Shown: positions 35,521-44,204, numbered from the stretch's first letter. The stretch is DNA of 64,000 bases from Roseofilum acuticapitatum BLCC-M154 (GCF_030068475.1 NZ_JAQOSP010000104.1:1-64000), one strand, 5' to 3'. Notes: generated from the sequence alone by a model not told the origin. Translations and numbers: made by a program.

Positions 35521-35566
35521 GATCCCCCCTAACCCCCCGGCTTAAAAAGGGGGATTTAGGGGGATC
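35521..35566. repeat. GATCCCCC...GGGGGATC palindromic repeat
   Basis: A 46-base element with inverted ends GATCCCCC and GGGGGATC and an inner CCCCCC/GGGGG pair. It is a familiar cyanobacterial intergenic palindrome, directly after the shortened receptor gene. It may also act as a terminator for the flanking convergent genes. Confidence 0.75.
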
Positions 35567-35676
35567 AAAGTGTTCTGCATAGCAGAGAAAACTGCTGTAT
35601 TTGGAGTAATTTGGAGTAATCAACCATAAATTGTATGGAGACTCGGCGATCGCCCTACAACCCTCCAACCCCCAAC

Positions 35677-36321
35677 TTAACCCCTCTTCAGGGACTCCCC
35701 GCGCAACTGAGTAATCCAATCATCAATCCCCTCCACATTCAAGCGATAACTTAAAGGATGGGCAATCAAATAAGCGGTACTATCAAATAACTTCTTAATT
35801 TCTACTAACCCATTTTCCTTCAAGGTTTTACCCGTAGAAACCAAATCGACGATCGCCTCCGACATATCCGTAATCGGCCCTAACTCTACAGAACCATACA
35901 ACGGGATAATCTCCACCGGTAAATCCAAACCATAGAAATAATCCTTAGCACAGTTCACCGACTTAGAAGCCACTCGACAATGGGCAGGTAAATCCAACAC
36001 ATCTTGATACGGACTCGACTCCTTCACCGCCACCGACATGCGGCAATACCCAAAACCGAGATCCGCAATTTGGGCAACATTCGGCTTCTTTTCTCGCAGC
36101 ACATCATAGCCCACAACCCCCAATTGGGCTTGTCCATATTCCACATAAACCGGCACATCTTGAGCGCGAACCAACAACCCTTTCATCGTTCCCGTCGGAT
36201 CGACAATTTGCAGTTGACGGTTACTGGAGTCTAGAAAGGCACTAAAATCAAGACCCACTTCCTGGAGCAGTTGAATGGTTTCTTTAAGTAAAGCCCCTTT
36301 GGGGAGAGCAACAGTGAGCAT
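35677..36321 (-). CDS. hisG: ATP phosphoribosyltransferase, short form
   Basis: The first enzyme of histidine synthesis, joining ATP and PRPP. 214 residues from ATG 36321 ([16 protein letters not shown]); an ATG at 36342 would add seven. Landmarks are the N-terminal [32 protein letters not shown] and the PRPP-binding [13 protein letters not shown] plus [15 protein letters not shown]. It lacks the C-terminal regulatory domain, so it is a HisGs form that needs HisZ for activity and feedback control. HisZ is not in this window. Transcribed alone on the minus strand. Confidence 0.94.
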   Translation of the reverse strand: MLTVALPKGALLKETIQLLQEVGLDFSAFLDSSNRQLQIVDPTGTMKGLLVRAQDVPVYVEYGQAQLGVVGYDVLREKKPNVAQIADLGFGYCRMSVAVKESSPYQDVLDLPAHCRVASKSVNCAKDYFYGLDLPVEIIPLYGSVELGPITDMSEAIVDLVSTGKTLKENGLVEIKKLFDSTAYLIAHPLSYRLNVEGIDDWITQLRGESLKRG

Positions 36322-36359
36322 GGTATGGTAATTAATGAACAATTAACAATGGATTTTTA

Positions 36360-36416
36360 GGGGCGGGTTTAACCCATAACTAGAAGACTCACCAGCCCAT
36401 GTTGTAAACCCGCCCC
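36360..36416. repeat. inverted repeat GGGGCGGGTTTA / TAAACCCGCCCC
   Basis: Perfect 12-bp inverted arms separated by 33 bases, in the gap between hisG and lpxD. It resembles dispersed cyanobacterial palindromes and shows no coding potential. Confidence 0.65.
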
Positions 36417-36462
36417 TTTCCTTGGTCTCTCCATACTTTACTATCTAGGAGACACCAACCAA

Positions 36463-36491
36463 AAGCGGGGCTTCTGCCAGAAACCCCGCTT
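36463..36491 (-). terminator. hairpin AAGCGGGG / CCCCGCTT
   Basis: A perfect 8-bp stem with a 13-base loop. Read on the minus strand it comes 17 bases after the stop of the short frame at 36509-36604 and continues TTGG. AGAAGCGGGGTTTCTGGCAG-type hairpins are common at cyanobacterial gene ends. Confidence 0.5.
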
Positions 36492-36508
36492 CTCGGAACA
36501 TGAAGATA

Positions 36509-36604
36509 TTAAGCAATGGCTAACCCATCCTTGTTATTGGGAGCTAAAGACAACAGAGCCGCCGTTTCCTTTTGAATCCTAGGGGGCAGGAGGATAAGGG
36601 ACAT
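36509..36604 (-). CDS. candidate 31-residue short ORF
   Basis: A minus-strand frame, MSLILLPPRIQKETAALLSL followed by APNNKDGLAIA. An in-frame stop two codons before the ATG fixes the start. GAAGG lies immediately before it, closer than ideal for a ribosome binding site. A terminator-like hairpin follows 17 bases after the stop. The segment ETAALLSLAPNN is amphipathic and reads like real protein rather than random sequence. It could be a small gene or the tail of a decayed one. No family recognised. Confidence 0.35.
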   Translation of the reverse strand: MSLILLPPRIQKETAALLSLAPNNKDGLAIA

Positions 36605-36664
36605 CCTTCAACCCTTTTTCGGTAAACTATGCAGAGATGCCTTTAGAGTTGGGTGATACTCTCT

Positions 36665-37705
36665 ATGAAACTCAGTGAAATGATTGAAAAGTTGGGTCAG
36701 GTGGCTGGAGAAAATTCTTTACCGGATCTCGATCCAGAAGTTGTAGGAGTGGCTCCAGTAGACCAAGCGACACCCCAGAGTCTGAGTTTCATTGAGGGTG
36801 CGAAGTTTGCCAGTCAGATCGATACCACAGAGGCGATCGCCCTGATTATCCCCCCCAATTTAGCCCCAGCCGCCACAGAGCGGGGCATTGCCTGGATCGC
36901 GACTAGGGAACCGCGCCTCTTATTCGCCCAAGCGATTAACCTGTTTTATCAACCTTTCGATCCCGAACCCCAAATTCATCCCACTGCCGTGATTGCCGAG
37001 GATGTAGAGTTGGGAGAAGGAGTCTATATCGGCCCCCATGTGGCGATCGCCTCCGGAGTTAAAATTGGTGATGGAGTCCGTATCCATGCCAATGTGGCGA
37101 TCTATCCCCAAGTGGAAATCGGCGATCGCACCCTTCTCCATGGCAACTGTACCATCCACGAACGATCAAAAATTGGTAAAGATTGCGTCATTCATAGCGG
37201 TGCAGTTATCGGCGCAGAAGGGTTTGGATTCGTTCCCACTCCCAAAGGTTTGTACAAGATGCAACAATCTGGGATCACCGTATTAGAAGACGGCGTAGAA
37301 GTCGGCTGTAATAGCGCCATAGACCGTCCAGCCGTCGGTGAAACCCGCATCGGTCGCTACACCAAAATCGATAACCTCGTCCAAATTGGCCATGGTTCTC
37401 AGATCGGCTCCAATTGTGCGATCGCCGGTCAAGCAGGCATGGCAGGCGGCACAAAAGTCGGTAATAATGTCCTCCTCGCCGGACAAGTGGGAATTGCCAA
37501 CAATACCATTATTGGCGATAATGTAATCGCCTCCGCTAAAGCCGGAGTCCATGGAACCATTCCCCCTGGGTCGGTCGTGTCTGGCAACCCAGCCGTCAAT
37601 CATCCCATTTACCTCAAAGCATCTGCCATCTATAAGCGTCTGCCCGATTTATATCAGTCCTTAAAACAGTTGCAACAGCGACTGAGTAACTTAGAATCTC
37701 GCTAA
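36665..37705 (+). CDS. lpxD: UDP-3-O-acylglucosamine N-acyltransferase
   Basis: The third step of lipid A synthesis, adding an N-linked acyl chain. 346 residues from ATG 36665 (MKLSEMIEKLGQVAG); an ATG at 36653 is in frame. An N-terminal uridine-binding domain (about 1-100) is followed by a long left-handed beta-helix of hexapeptide repeats (VIAEDVELGEGVYIGPHVAIASGVKIGDG...), with the catalytic His in the QIGHGSQIG region. A C-terminal helix ends YQSLKQLQQRLSNL. Other lpx genes are not adjacent. It heads a plus-strand series ending in glycosyltransferases, consistent with outer-membrane surface sugar synthesis. Confidence 0.93.
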   Translation: MKLSEMIEKLGQVAGENSLPDLDPEVVGVAPVDQATPQSLSFIEGAKFASQIDTTEAIALIIPPNLAPAATERGIAWIATREPRLLFAQAINLFYQPFDPEPQIHPTAVIAEDVELGEGVYIGPHVAIASGVKIGDGVRIHANVAIYPQVEIGDRTLLHGNCTIHERSKIGKDCVIHSGAVIGAEGFGFVPTPKGLYKMQQSGITVLEDGVEVGCNSAIDRPAVGETRIGRYTKIDNLVQIGHGSQIGSNCAIAGQAGMAGGTKVGNNVLLAGQVGIANNTIIGDNVIASAKAGVHGTIPPGSVVSGNPAVNHPIYLKASAIYKRLPDLYQSLKQLQQRLSNLESR

Positions 37706-37720
37706 CTCTGCACCGATCAG

Positions 37721-38194
37721 ATGCATAGCCCTATTGAACGGCCCCATTTTCCCAAGCATAAACCCCCCCGCTTGAGCCGCCATCAAAACCAAGATTATCC
37801 CGATCGAGCCATCCATTTGCTTCATAATATTGAGGCGATCGCCCGCCAATGGCAAGATGAGTTAGATAAGATTCATCATCAAATTACCCAGCTCTATAAC
37901 CAGGGGCCGATCGTTGAAGGATGGCTCGAATCTACCCCTAATTTAACCCCTAACTCTGCTCATGCCAGCGCTCGCACGACTTACCGACTCTGTAAACTCA
38001 ATGAAAATGGAGAAGTTTCGAGTCGTCCCTGTCTCCCCGAAGAAGTGGCATCGATTAGTTTAGCCCTTCATCGCTATCAACAACTACGGCAGTTTCTCAA
38101 CCAAAAGCATATCCTAGAAGAGCGTCTATTCCAACTCGCCCAATCTTTAAACAGCTTGCATAGTCAATTAGGAGATGGGGAGATGGGGGGATAG
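37721..38194 (+). CDS. conserved hypothetical protein
   Basis: 157 residues, soluble and mostly helical. The N-terminus is basic and Pro-rich (ERPHFPKHKPPRLSRHQNQD). The middle has IEAIARQWQDELDKIHHQITQLYNQGP and TYRLCKLNENGEVSSRPCLPEEV. A coiled-coil-like end follows (LRQFLNQKHILEERLFQLAQSLNSLHSQ). The last residues (GDGEMGG) are encoded by a low-complexity GGGGAGAT repeat, so the original C-terminus may have been replaced. It starts 15 bases after lpxD. Function unknown. Confidence 0.65.
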   Translation: MHSPIERPHFPKHKPPRLSRHQNQDYPDRAIHLLHNIEAIARQWQDELDKIHHQITQLYNQGPIVEGWLESTPNLTPNSAHASARTTYRLCKLNENGEVSSRPCLPEEVASISLALHRYQQLRQFLNQKHILEERLFQLAQSLNSLHSQLGDGEMGG

Positions 38195-38285
38195 GGGGGT
38201 TGGACAAAATTGGAAAATTGAGTAAAACAGAGATGGCATCTATCAATCCAAGACAGTCCCCATTCCCCCGCTCCCCCATTTCCCC

Positions 38286-39212
38286 ATGAGTGTCCAAATC
38301 TCAGCTATTATCTGTACTCACAACCGAGATCGATATCTTGGTGGAGCCATAGAAAGCTTACTCAACCAAGATCACCCGGATTTTGAAGTCATTGTCGTTG
38401 ATAATGCCTCCAGCGATCGCACCCCAGAAGTCATCGAATCCTTGCAACCCCATCCCCGCTTAAAATCCGTTTATGAACCCGTCACCGGCTTATCTGTGGC
38501 TCGCAACACTGGAGCTAAAACCGCCAGTGGAGAAATTTTAGCCTACCTAGATGACGATGCGATCGCCACCCCCACCTGGTTAAGCACCCTCTCAAACGCC
38601 TACGCAGAGAACCCTAAATTGGCGATCGCCGGCGGTAAAGTCACCCTCATTTGGCCCCCCGACATCATCCCTCCCCCATGGCTCTCAGAGGGTTTAGCGG
38701 GTAATCTCGGAGCCTATGATTTAGGCGATGACCCCCTGTTTATCACCCAACCTAACCACACCCCCAGAGGCTTAAACTACTCCATCCGCCGCAGTTTCCT
38801 CGAAAAAATAGGTGGCTTTGACCCCAATTTAGGACGAGTCGGCAAAAAATTGCTCTCTAACGAAGAACTGGTGATGACCGAGTTGGCCTTACAATCGGGA
38901 TGGCAAGTCAGCTATATTCCCCAAGCCTTAGTCGCCCATAATGTCGCCCCAGAGCGCGTCAACCGCTCTTGGTTTCTGCGTCGAGGCTGGTGGCAAGGGG
39001 TGAGTGAATGCTACCGCGAACAACTCTCCAACCGAGCAGGAATGCACCAATTTTCGCGGGGAGGAGAGCGCATGATTCGGGGACTCTATAAATCTGTCAA
39101 ATACATCGGCGATCCGGCCCTCCGTTTTGATAACCTAGTCTATGCCTATGGTCAAATCGGTTATCTCAAGACGGCGATCGAAGGCCTATGGTCTAAACCA
39201 TCTCCATCCTAG
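38286..39212 (+). CDS. family 2 glycosyltransferase
   Basis: A 308-residue GT-A fold enzyme. Nucleotide-sugar site: AIICTHNRDRYLGGAIESLL and VIVVDNASSDRTPEV. Metal-binding DxD: AYLDDDAIATPTW. Acceptor loop: GGFDPNLGRVGKKLLSNEELVMTEL. The C-terminal part (NRSWFLRRGWWQGVSECYREQL) is shared with cyanobacterial exopolysaccharide glycosyltransferases. The preceding 91 bases hold a CCCCCAT-rich repeat. It lies in a surface-polysaccharide group with the next two genes; a hormogonium-polysaccharide (hps) type role is possible but unproven. Confidence 0.88.
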   Translation: MSVQISAIICTHNRDRYLGGAIESLLNQDHPDFEVIVVDNASSDRTPEVIESLQPHPRLKSVYEPVTGLSVARNTGAKTASGEILAYLDDDAIATPTWLSTLSNAYAENPKLAIAGGKVTLIWPPDIIPPPWLSEGLAGNLGAYDLGDDPLFITQPNHTPRGLNYSIRRSFLEKIGGFDPNLGRVGKKLLSNEELVMTELALQSGWQVSYIPQALVAHNVAPERVNRSWFLRRGWWQGVSECYREQLSNRAGMHQFSRGGERMIRGLYKSVKYIGDPALRFDNLVYAYGQIGYLKTAIEGLWSKPSPS

Positions 39213-39350
39213 TCAATCAATCTCTACTCCCTTGAACTTGGCCACTAGACCAAAACTGTTATAACTGAAAGAGAAAAATGCAGATCCGAAAATTCAAATT
39301 TTGAGATCGATCTGATATCCTAAACGTTGTCTCATCCCCCCCATGCCCTT

Positions 39351-40304
39351 ATGACCTCTGAAGCTGTTAAAGTCCCGGTCTCGATTATTATCCCCGCGAA
39401 AGATGAAGAAGATAATATTGCCGCTTGCCTAGAGAGTTTGCAACCGGCTGATGAAATCTTTGTCGTCGATTCCCAAAGTGGCGATCGCACCGCAGAAATT
39501 GCCGAAAGCTTAGGGGCCACAGTCGTCCAATTTAAGTTTAATGGGTCATGGCCAAAAAAGAAAAATTGGTCTTTAGAAAATCTTCCTTTTCGCAATGAAT
39601 GGATCTTAATTGTCGATTGCGATGAACGCATCACCCCACCCCTATGGGAAGAAATCAAACAAGGGATTCAAGACAGCAATATGAATGGGTATTATCTCAA
39701 TCGCCGAGTCATTTTTCTAGGCTCTTGGATTCGCCATGGGGGACGCTATCCCGATTGGAACTTACGCCTATTCAAACACCAAAAAGGACGCTACGAAAAC
39801 CTGAACGTGGAAGATGTCAGAAATGCCGGAGATAACGAAGTTCACGAGCATGTGATCCTTGAAGGGAATGTCGGTTACCTCAAAGAAGACATGCTCCATG
39901 AAGACTTTCGCGATATCTATGCTTGGTTAGCTCGCCATAACCGCTATTCTAATTGGGAAGCGAGAGTCTATTACAATCTTATCGAAGGCATGGATGAAGG
40001 CAATACCATTGGTGCGAACTTATTTGGTGATGCAGTGCAGCGCAAGCGCTGGCTGAAAAAAATCTGGGTGCGCCTCCCCTTTAAGCCCACCATTCGCTTT
40101 ATCTTGCATTATATTCTGCAACTGGGATTTTTAGACGGTCGAGCCGGATATATTTATGCCCGTCTTCTCAGTCAATATGAATATAATATTGGTGTAAAAT
40201 TATTTGAACTCCGCCAATTTGGAGGCCATATTAATCCCAAGAAAGCGCAAATTTCTGGAACTCAATCTTCCCCTACCCATGTCAACCCCTCCCTTAAGTC
40301 CTGA
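39351..40304 (+). CDS. family 2 glycosyltransferase, KdtX/WaaE-like
   Basis: About 317 residues from ATG 39351 (MTSEAVKVPVSIIIPAKDEE). An in-frame TTG at 39327 is less likely. GT2 elements are PVSIIIPAKDEEDNIAACLE, EIFVVDSQSGDRTAEIA and the metal site WILIVDCDERITPPLW. Then come RRVIFLGSWIRHGGRYPDWNLRLF and EVHEHVILEGNVGYLKEDMLHEDF, the hallmark of WaaE/KdtX beta-1,4-glucosyltransferases and similar cyanobacterial enzymes. Its 3' end overlaps the next gene's start (ATG at 40279), so they are coupled. Confidence 0.87.
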   Translation: MTSEAVKVPVSIIIPAKDEEDNIAACLESLQPADEIFVVDSQSGDRTAEIAESLGATVVQFKFNGSWPKKKNWSLENLPFRNEWILIVDCDERITPPLWEEIKQGIQDSNMNGYYLNRRVIFLGSWIRHGGRYPDWNLRLFKHQKGRYENLNVEDVRNAGDNEVHEHVILEGNVGYLKEDMLHEDFRDIYAWLARHNRYSNWEARVYYNLIEGMDEGNTIGANLFGDAVQRKRWLKKIWVRLPFKPTIRFILHYILQLGFLDGRAGYIYARLLSQYEYNIGVKLFELRQFGGHINPKKAQISGTQSSPTHVNPSLKS

Positions 40305-40893
40305 ACCCTCTTTATCCTATCGCTTAGATGCCCCTTCCTGGATCGATTTACGCCACTACGATCAGTCCAATTTCGATCGCGGTCGTCCCACTTGGGTGAT
40401 TATTCTTTGGTGGTTTGTACAAGCGGTTACTTTTCCCTTAACCCTCCATAATTGGCATGGTATTCGGGTGATGCTGTTGCGCTGGTTTGGGGCCAAAATT
40501 GGTCAAGGAGTGGTGATTCGGCCTACAGCTCGCTTTACCTATCCCTGGAAAGTCAGCATTGGCGATTACAGTTGGATTGGTGATGATGTGGTGTTCTATA
40601 GCTTAGATGAGATTGAAATTGGCCAACATTGTGTGATTTCCCAAAAAAACTATCTGTGTACGGGTTCCCATGATGTGACAGACCCCCATTTTCGCCTCGT
40701 AACTGCCCCGATTCGGATAGGGAATGGGGTATGGATTGCGACCGATTGTTTTGTCTCTCCAGGGGTAGAAATTGGAGCCAATACGGTGGTTGGGGCCCGT
40801 AGCAGTGTGTTTCGCTCTTTACCCGAAGCCTACATTTGTTGGGGTACACCCGCTAAGGCCCATACTCCCCGTCCTCCCTTGAAGTCCAAATAA
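40279..40893 (+). CDS. WcaF-like hexapeptide acetyltransferase
   Basis: 204 residues from ATG 40279 (MSTPPLSPEPSLSYR). The longer frame from 40204 lies inside the preceding gene. The N-terminal part has a hydrophobic segment (VIILWWFVQAVTFPLTL). Beta-helix hexapeptide repeats follow (GAKIGQGVVIRPTARFTYPWKVSIGDYSWIGDD), with the catalytic His in the ITEIGQHCVIS/CTGSHDVTDPHF region. This is the WcaF family of putative colanic-acid O-acetyltransferases. It overlaps the upstream glycosyltransferase and closes the polysaccharide group. Confidence 0.87.
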   Translation: MSTPPLSPEPSLSYRLDAPSWIDLRHYDQSNFDRGRPTWVIILWWFVQAVTFPLTLHNWHGIRVMLLRWFGAKIGQGVVIRPTARFTYPWKVSIGDYSWIGDDVVFYSLDEIEIGQHCVISQKNYLCTGSHDVTDPHFRLVTAPIRIGNGVWIATDCFVSPGVEIGANTVVGARSSVFRSLPEAYICWGTPAKAHTPRPPLKSK

Positions 40894-41021
40894 AAGTTTT
40901 CTTGCAGAAAAAATAAGTATTTATACGGTTGAAAATATGCTCTTTTTATGGATTTAGAATGGCTGAATCGATCCTAAAAATTCCCTTTTCTAAAATTCAT
41001 GAAAATTGCGGAAGTAGGGGG

Positions 41022-41027
41022 TATAAT
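41022..41027 (+). promoter_or_regulatory. candidate -10 box before the first desA-like gene
   Basis: A perfect TATAAT 30 bases before the ATG at 41058. No good TTGACA-like -35 is found 16-18 bases upstream (ATGAAA at 40999), so an activator may be needed. The 164-base gap from 40894 otherwise shows nothing. Confidence 0.4.
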
Positions 41028-41057
41028 GATGCAATTGTTAACTGAGGAACTTTTAGC

Positions 41058-42107
41058 ATGGAAACAGCGATCGCCAATCCCTCGGCGGAGCTTAGATCAA
41101 CGGGACGACCGCAGCTCGATCGCAATTTGCGCTTAAAAGATGTCTTAAAAACCTTACCTAAAGATGTTTTTGTCAAAAATAAATTCAAAGCTTGGTTTGG
41201 TTTTCTCTCCAACGTCGTTCTCGTCAGTTTAGGATGGTGGGGAATCGCGATCGCCCCCTGGTACTTACTGCCCCTACTCTGGCTCTTTACCGGAACCTGT
41301 TTTTTCGGCTTATTTGTGATTGCCCATGACTGCGGCCATCGTTCCTTTGCGAACAAGAAATGGGTGAATAATCTCGTCGGTCATATTGCCCTAACCCCCT
41401 GCATTTATCCCTTCCATCCCTGGCGGATTCAACATAACATTCATCATAAACATACCAATCATATCGATCGCGATAACACCTGGAATCCCTTCTACGTGGA
41501 ACAGTATGAAGCCCTGAATGGCTTTGAAAAAACGGTTTATCGCTCCCTCCATGGCAAATTCTGGTGGTTAGGTTCCATTGTCCATTGGTTTCAACTCCAC
41601 TTTCAATGGTGGACAATTGAGCCAGGAAAAAAACGGGAACAATTCCGATTTTCTGCCCTATTCGTAATCGCAGAAATGGCGATCGGTTTTCCCCTCCTGA
41701 TTGCCACTACCGGATGGTGGGGCTGGTTTTCCCTCTGGTGTATGCCTTGGTTGGTCTTCCATTTTTGGCTGAGTACCGTTACTCTCCTGCACCACACTTT
41801 GCCCGATCTCAGATTTGAACCCGACGGAAAATGGCATGAAGTCACCGCCCAACTCGTCGGTAGCACGGATTGTAAATATCCTTGGTGGTTTGAGTGGATT
41901 TGCCATGATATTAACGTTCATGTTCCCCATCATTTAACCACTGCCATTCCTTGGTATAACCTGCGTAAAGCACATGCCAGCATTGAAGAAAATTGGGGAG
42001 AATATATCACCAGAAATCGCTTTTCTTTCCGTCTGCTGTGGCAAATCACTGATGTTTGTCACTTGTATGACGAAGAAAAGGGGTATCGTACCTTCTCCGA
42101 ATCCTAA
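41058..42107 (+). CDS. desA: acyl-lipid fatty acid desaturase, DesA (delta-12) type, copy 1
   Basis: A 349-residue membrane di-iron desaturase. Histidine boxes are HDCGH (IAHDCGHRSF), HNIHH (RIQHNIHHKHTN) and HVPHH (INVHVPHHLTTAIPWYNLR). Membrane-spanning stretches lie around VVLVSLGWWGIAIAPWYLLPLLWLF and the EMAIGFPLLIATTGWWG/MPWLVFHFWLSTVTLLHH pair. The overall pattern (LPKDVF near the start, CHLYDEEKGYRTF at the end) matches DesA, which introduces the delta-12 double bond in glycerolipids using ferredoxin. A second, closely related copy follows in tandem. Substrate position is inferred from the family only. Confidence 0.9.
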   Translation: METAIANPSAELRSTGRPQLDRNLRLKDVLKTLPKDVFVKNKFKAWFGFLSNVVLVSLGWWGIAIAPWYLLPLLWLFTGTCFFGLFVIAHDCGHRSFANKKWVNNLVGHIALTPCIYPFHPWRIQHNIHHKHTNHIDRDNTWNPFYVEQYEALNGFEKTVYRSLHGKFWWLGSIVHWFQLHFQWWTIEPGKKREQFRFSALFVIAEMAIGFPLLIATTGWWGWFSLWCMPWLVFHFWLSTVTLLHHTLPDLRFEPDGKWHEVTAQLVGSTDCKYPWWFEWICHDINVHVPHHLTTAIPWYNLRKAHASIEENWGEYITRNRFSFRLLWQITDVCHLYDEEKGYRTFSES

Positions 42108-42150
42108 ATTAAGGAACTAGGGAGCGAGACGCTCCCACTCCCAGATATCC
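42108..42150. repeat. GGGAGCGAGACGCTCCC dispersed repeat
   Basis: The palindrome GGGAGCGAGACGCTCCC (42120-42136) with flank ACTC lies directly after the first desA-like stop. The same GGGAGC(...)GCTCCCACTC unit occurs at about 4230 and 47429, and a GCGAGCGAGACGCTCGC variant at 59338. Confidence 0.65.
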
Positions 42151-42203
42151 CAGTGGATGGTCTCCACCCCAAATCTAGAAACAATACAACAGGAAAATTT
42201 CGC

Positions 42204-43253
42204 ATGAAAACAGCGATCGCACAACCGTCTGAACGCCTGCAAGCAGACGCAAAGATCGGACTCGATCCCAATATTCGCCTTAGAGATATTTTAGACACCC
42301 TTCCCAAAGAAGTGTTTGTCAAACATCCCTTGAAAGCCTGGACAGGGGTAATCACCAATATCATCCTCGTCGGTTTAGGATGGTGGGGAACCGCTAACGC
42401 CCCTTGGTACTTACTGCCCCTTCTCTGGCTCTTCACCGGTAGCGCCTTCACCGGCCTATTCGTTATCGCCCATGACTGCGGACACCGGTCTTTCTCCAAT
42501 CGTAAATGGGTGAATAACCTCGTCGGCCATCTCGTTCTCATTCCTTGCATTTATCCCTTTCACGCTTGGCGCATTCAACATAACATCCATCATAAATACA
42601 CCAACTGCCTAGAAATCGATAACGCTTGGAAAGCCTATTCTCGCGAAGAATACGACAGTTTCCCTGCGATCGAAAAATGGGCCTATCGCCATCTGCGAGG
42701 TAAATTTTGGTGGTTAGCCTCCGCCGTTCATTGGGCAAAACTTCACTTCCAATGGTGGACTTTTGAAGGCAAACAAGTCGAACAAGTGCGCTTTTCCGTC
42801 CTCTTTGTCCTGGCTCAAATGGCGATCGGATTCCCCTTACTCATTGCCACCACGGGATGGTGGGGCTTGGTTAACTATTGGCTAATGCCTTGGCTCGTCT
42901 TCCATTTCTGGATGAGTACCATCACCCTCCTGCACCACACCAAAGCCGATATTCCCTTTAAACCCCAATCGGAATGGAATGAAGCCGAAGCCCAACTGAT
43001 GGGAACAGCCCATTGTCAATATCCCCGATGGTTTGAATGGATGGCCCATGATATTAATGTTCATGTTCCCCATCACATCTCTACTGCTATCCCCTGGTAC
43101 AATCTCCGTCAGGCTCATGCCAGTCTAGAAGAAAATTGGGGAGAATACATGACCACTAATGAATTTTCCTTCTCTTCCCTCTGGAAAATTACTAGCGTTT
43201 GTCACTTATACGATGAGGACAAATGCTATCAACCCTTTACCCAGCAAGGGTAA
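42204..43253 (+). CDS. desA: acyl-lipid fatty acid desaturase, DesA (delta-12) type, copy 2
   Basis: About 349 residues from ATG 42204 (MKTAIAQPSERLQ); the frame opens at 42153 but the aligned paralogue supports 42204. His boxes are AHDCGHRSF, QHNIHHKYTN and HVPHHISTAIPWYNLR. It aligns end to end with copy 1 with most residues conserved; differences are clustered in the N-terminus and around CLEIDNAWKAYSREEYDSFP. It is a tandem duplicate that may differ in regulation (cold) or acyl position. It follows copy 1 by 96 bases with a repeat between. Confidence 0.9.
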   Translation: MKTAIAQPSERLQADAKIGLDPNIRLRDILDTLPKEVFVKHPLKAWTGVITNIILVGLGWWGTANAPWYLLPLLWLFTGSAFTGLFVIAHDCGHRSFSNRKWVNNLVGHLVLIPCIYPFHAWRIQHNIHHKYTNCLEIDNAWKAYSREEYDSFPAIEKWAYRHLRGKFWWLASAVHWAKLHFQWWTFEGKQVEQVRFSVLFVLAQMAIGFPLLIATTGWWGLVNYWLMPWLVFHFWMSTITLLHHTKADIPFKPQSEWNEAEAQLMGTAHCQYPRWFEWMAHDINVHVPHHISTAIPWYNLRQAHASLEENWGEYMTTNEFSFSSLWKITSVCHLYDEDKCYQPFTQQG

Positions 43254-43336
43254 TCCCAATTCGCACCGAGTGGGTTTGAATTGGCGAACCCCTCTTGTGT
43301 TCAAAGACTTAACCGATTTATCCAAGGTAACGTTTG

Positions 43337-44194
43337 ATGATCAAACAAGTTAGTTCAGAAACAACTATTCCTGAAACCGCTATTCCTGAAACTGCATCCC
43401 CTCCCCAATTAAACTGGATCATCATAGCTGTGATGATTGCCATGCATATCGGGGCCGTTTTAGCCTTTTTCCCCCCATTTTTTAGTTGGTCGGCTGTGGG
43501 CGTTTTTCTGGTTCTGCACATTATCACCGGTTCAGGAGTGGAAATTGGCTGGCATCGTTTAGCGAGCCACCGTAGCTTTACTTGTCCGAAATGGGTTGAA
43601 TATTTTTTTGTCTTCTGTGGAACCTTTAGTGGTTTGTCTAGCCCCATTGATTGGGCGGGAACCCATCGCATCCATCATGCCCATTCCGATAAGGAGGGGG
43701 ATTATCACAATATTAATAAGGGATTCTGGTGGAGCCATTTTATCTGGATTCTCTATCATAAACCGGACATAGATGACCAAGTTGCCAAAGTCACTAAAGA
43801 TATTAAAGACGATCCATTCTATCAATTCTGCGATCGCTATCTCCTCGTCTTGCACTTCGGTCTCGCTGCCATCCTCTTTGCCCTGGGAGGCTTACCTTGG
43901 GTAATGTGGGGAAGCGTTGTCCGCGTCGTTCTCCTTTGGCATGGTGCTTGGGGTGTCAACAGTTTTGCCCACGCTTTCGGCTATCGAACCTATGACACCG
44001 ATGATAAATCCACCAACCTTTGGTGGTTAGTCCCCTTGACTTACGGACAAGGTTGGCACAACAACCATCATGCCTTTCCCTACTCTGCTCGTTGTGGCTT
44101 AAAATGGTGGGAAATCGATCCCAGTTGGGGAGTCATTAGCCTGTTACATCGAGTCGGCTTAGTGACCAAAGTCCGACTTCCCAATCAATCCTAA
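43337..44194 (+). CDS. desC: acyl-lipid desaturase, DesC (delta-9) type, copy 1
   Basis: About 285 residues from ATG 43337 (a TTG at 43334 is in frame). His boxes are HRLASH (GWHRLASHRSF), HRIHHAHSD and HNNHHAFPYSAR, as in stearoyl-CoA/acyl-lipid delta-9 desaturases. The segment before box 1 reads ITGSGVEIGW, one residue shorter than copy 2 (ITGSLGVEIGW) and the usual TGxLGxTLG pattern. The N-terminus has a repeated PETAIPETA stretch. The last 36 residues are identical to copy 2 at 46232. It probably introduces the first double bond in membrane lipids. Confidence 0.9.
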   Translation: MIKQVSSETTIPETAIPETASPPQLNWIIIAVMIAMHIGAVLAFFPPFFSWSAVGVFLVLHIITGSGVEIGWHRLASHRSFTCPKWVEYFFVFCGTFSGLSSPIDWAGTHRIHHAHSDKEGDYHNINKGFWWSHFIWILYHKPDIDDQVAKVTKDIKDDPFYQFCDRYLLVLHFGLAAILFALGGLPWVMWGSVVRVVLLWHGAWGVNSFAHAFGYRTYDTDDKSTNLWWLVPLTYGQGWHNNHHAFPYSARCGLKWWEIDPSWGVISLLHRVGLVTKVRLPNQS

Positions 44195-44204
44195 ATAACG
44201 CCTA

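Noticed and set aside
35444-35719. 91-codon minus-strand open frame
   Set aside because: Spans the receptor 3' end, a palindromic repeat and the hisG end; the sequence has no protein-like pattern and overlaps real genes on both sides.
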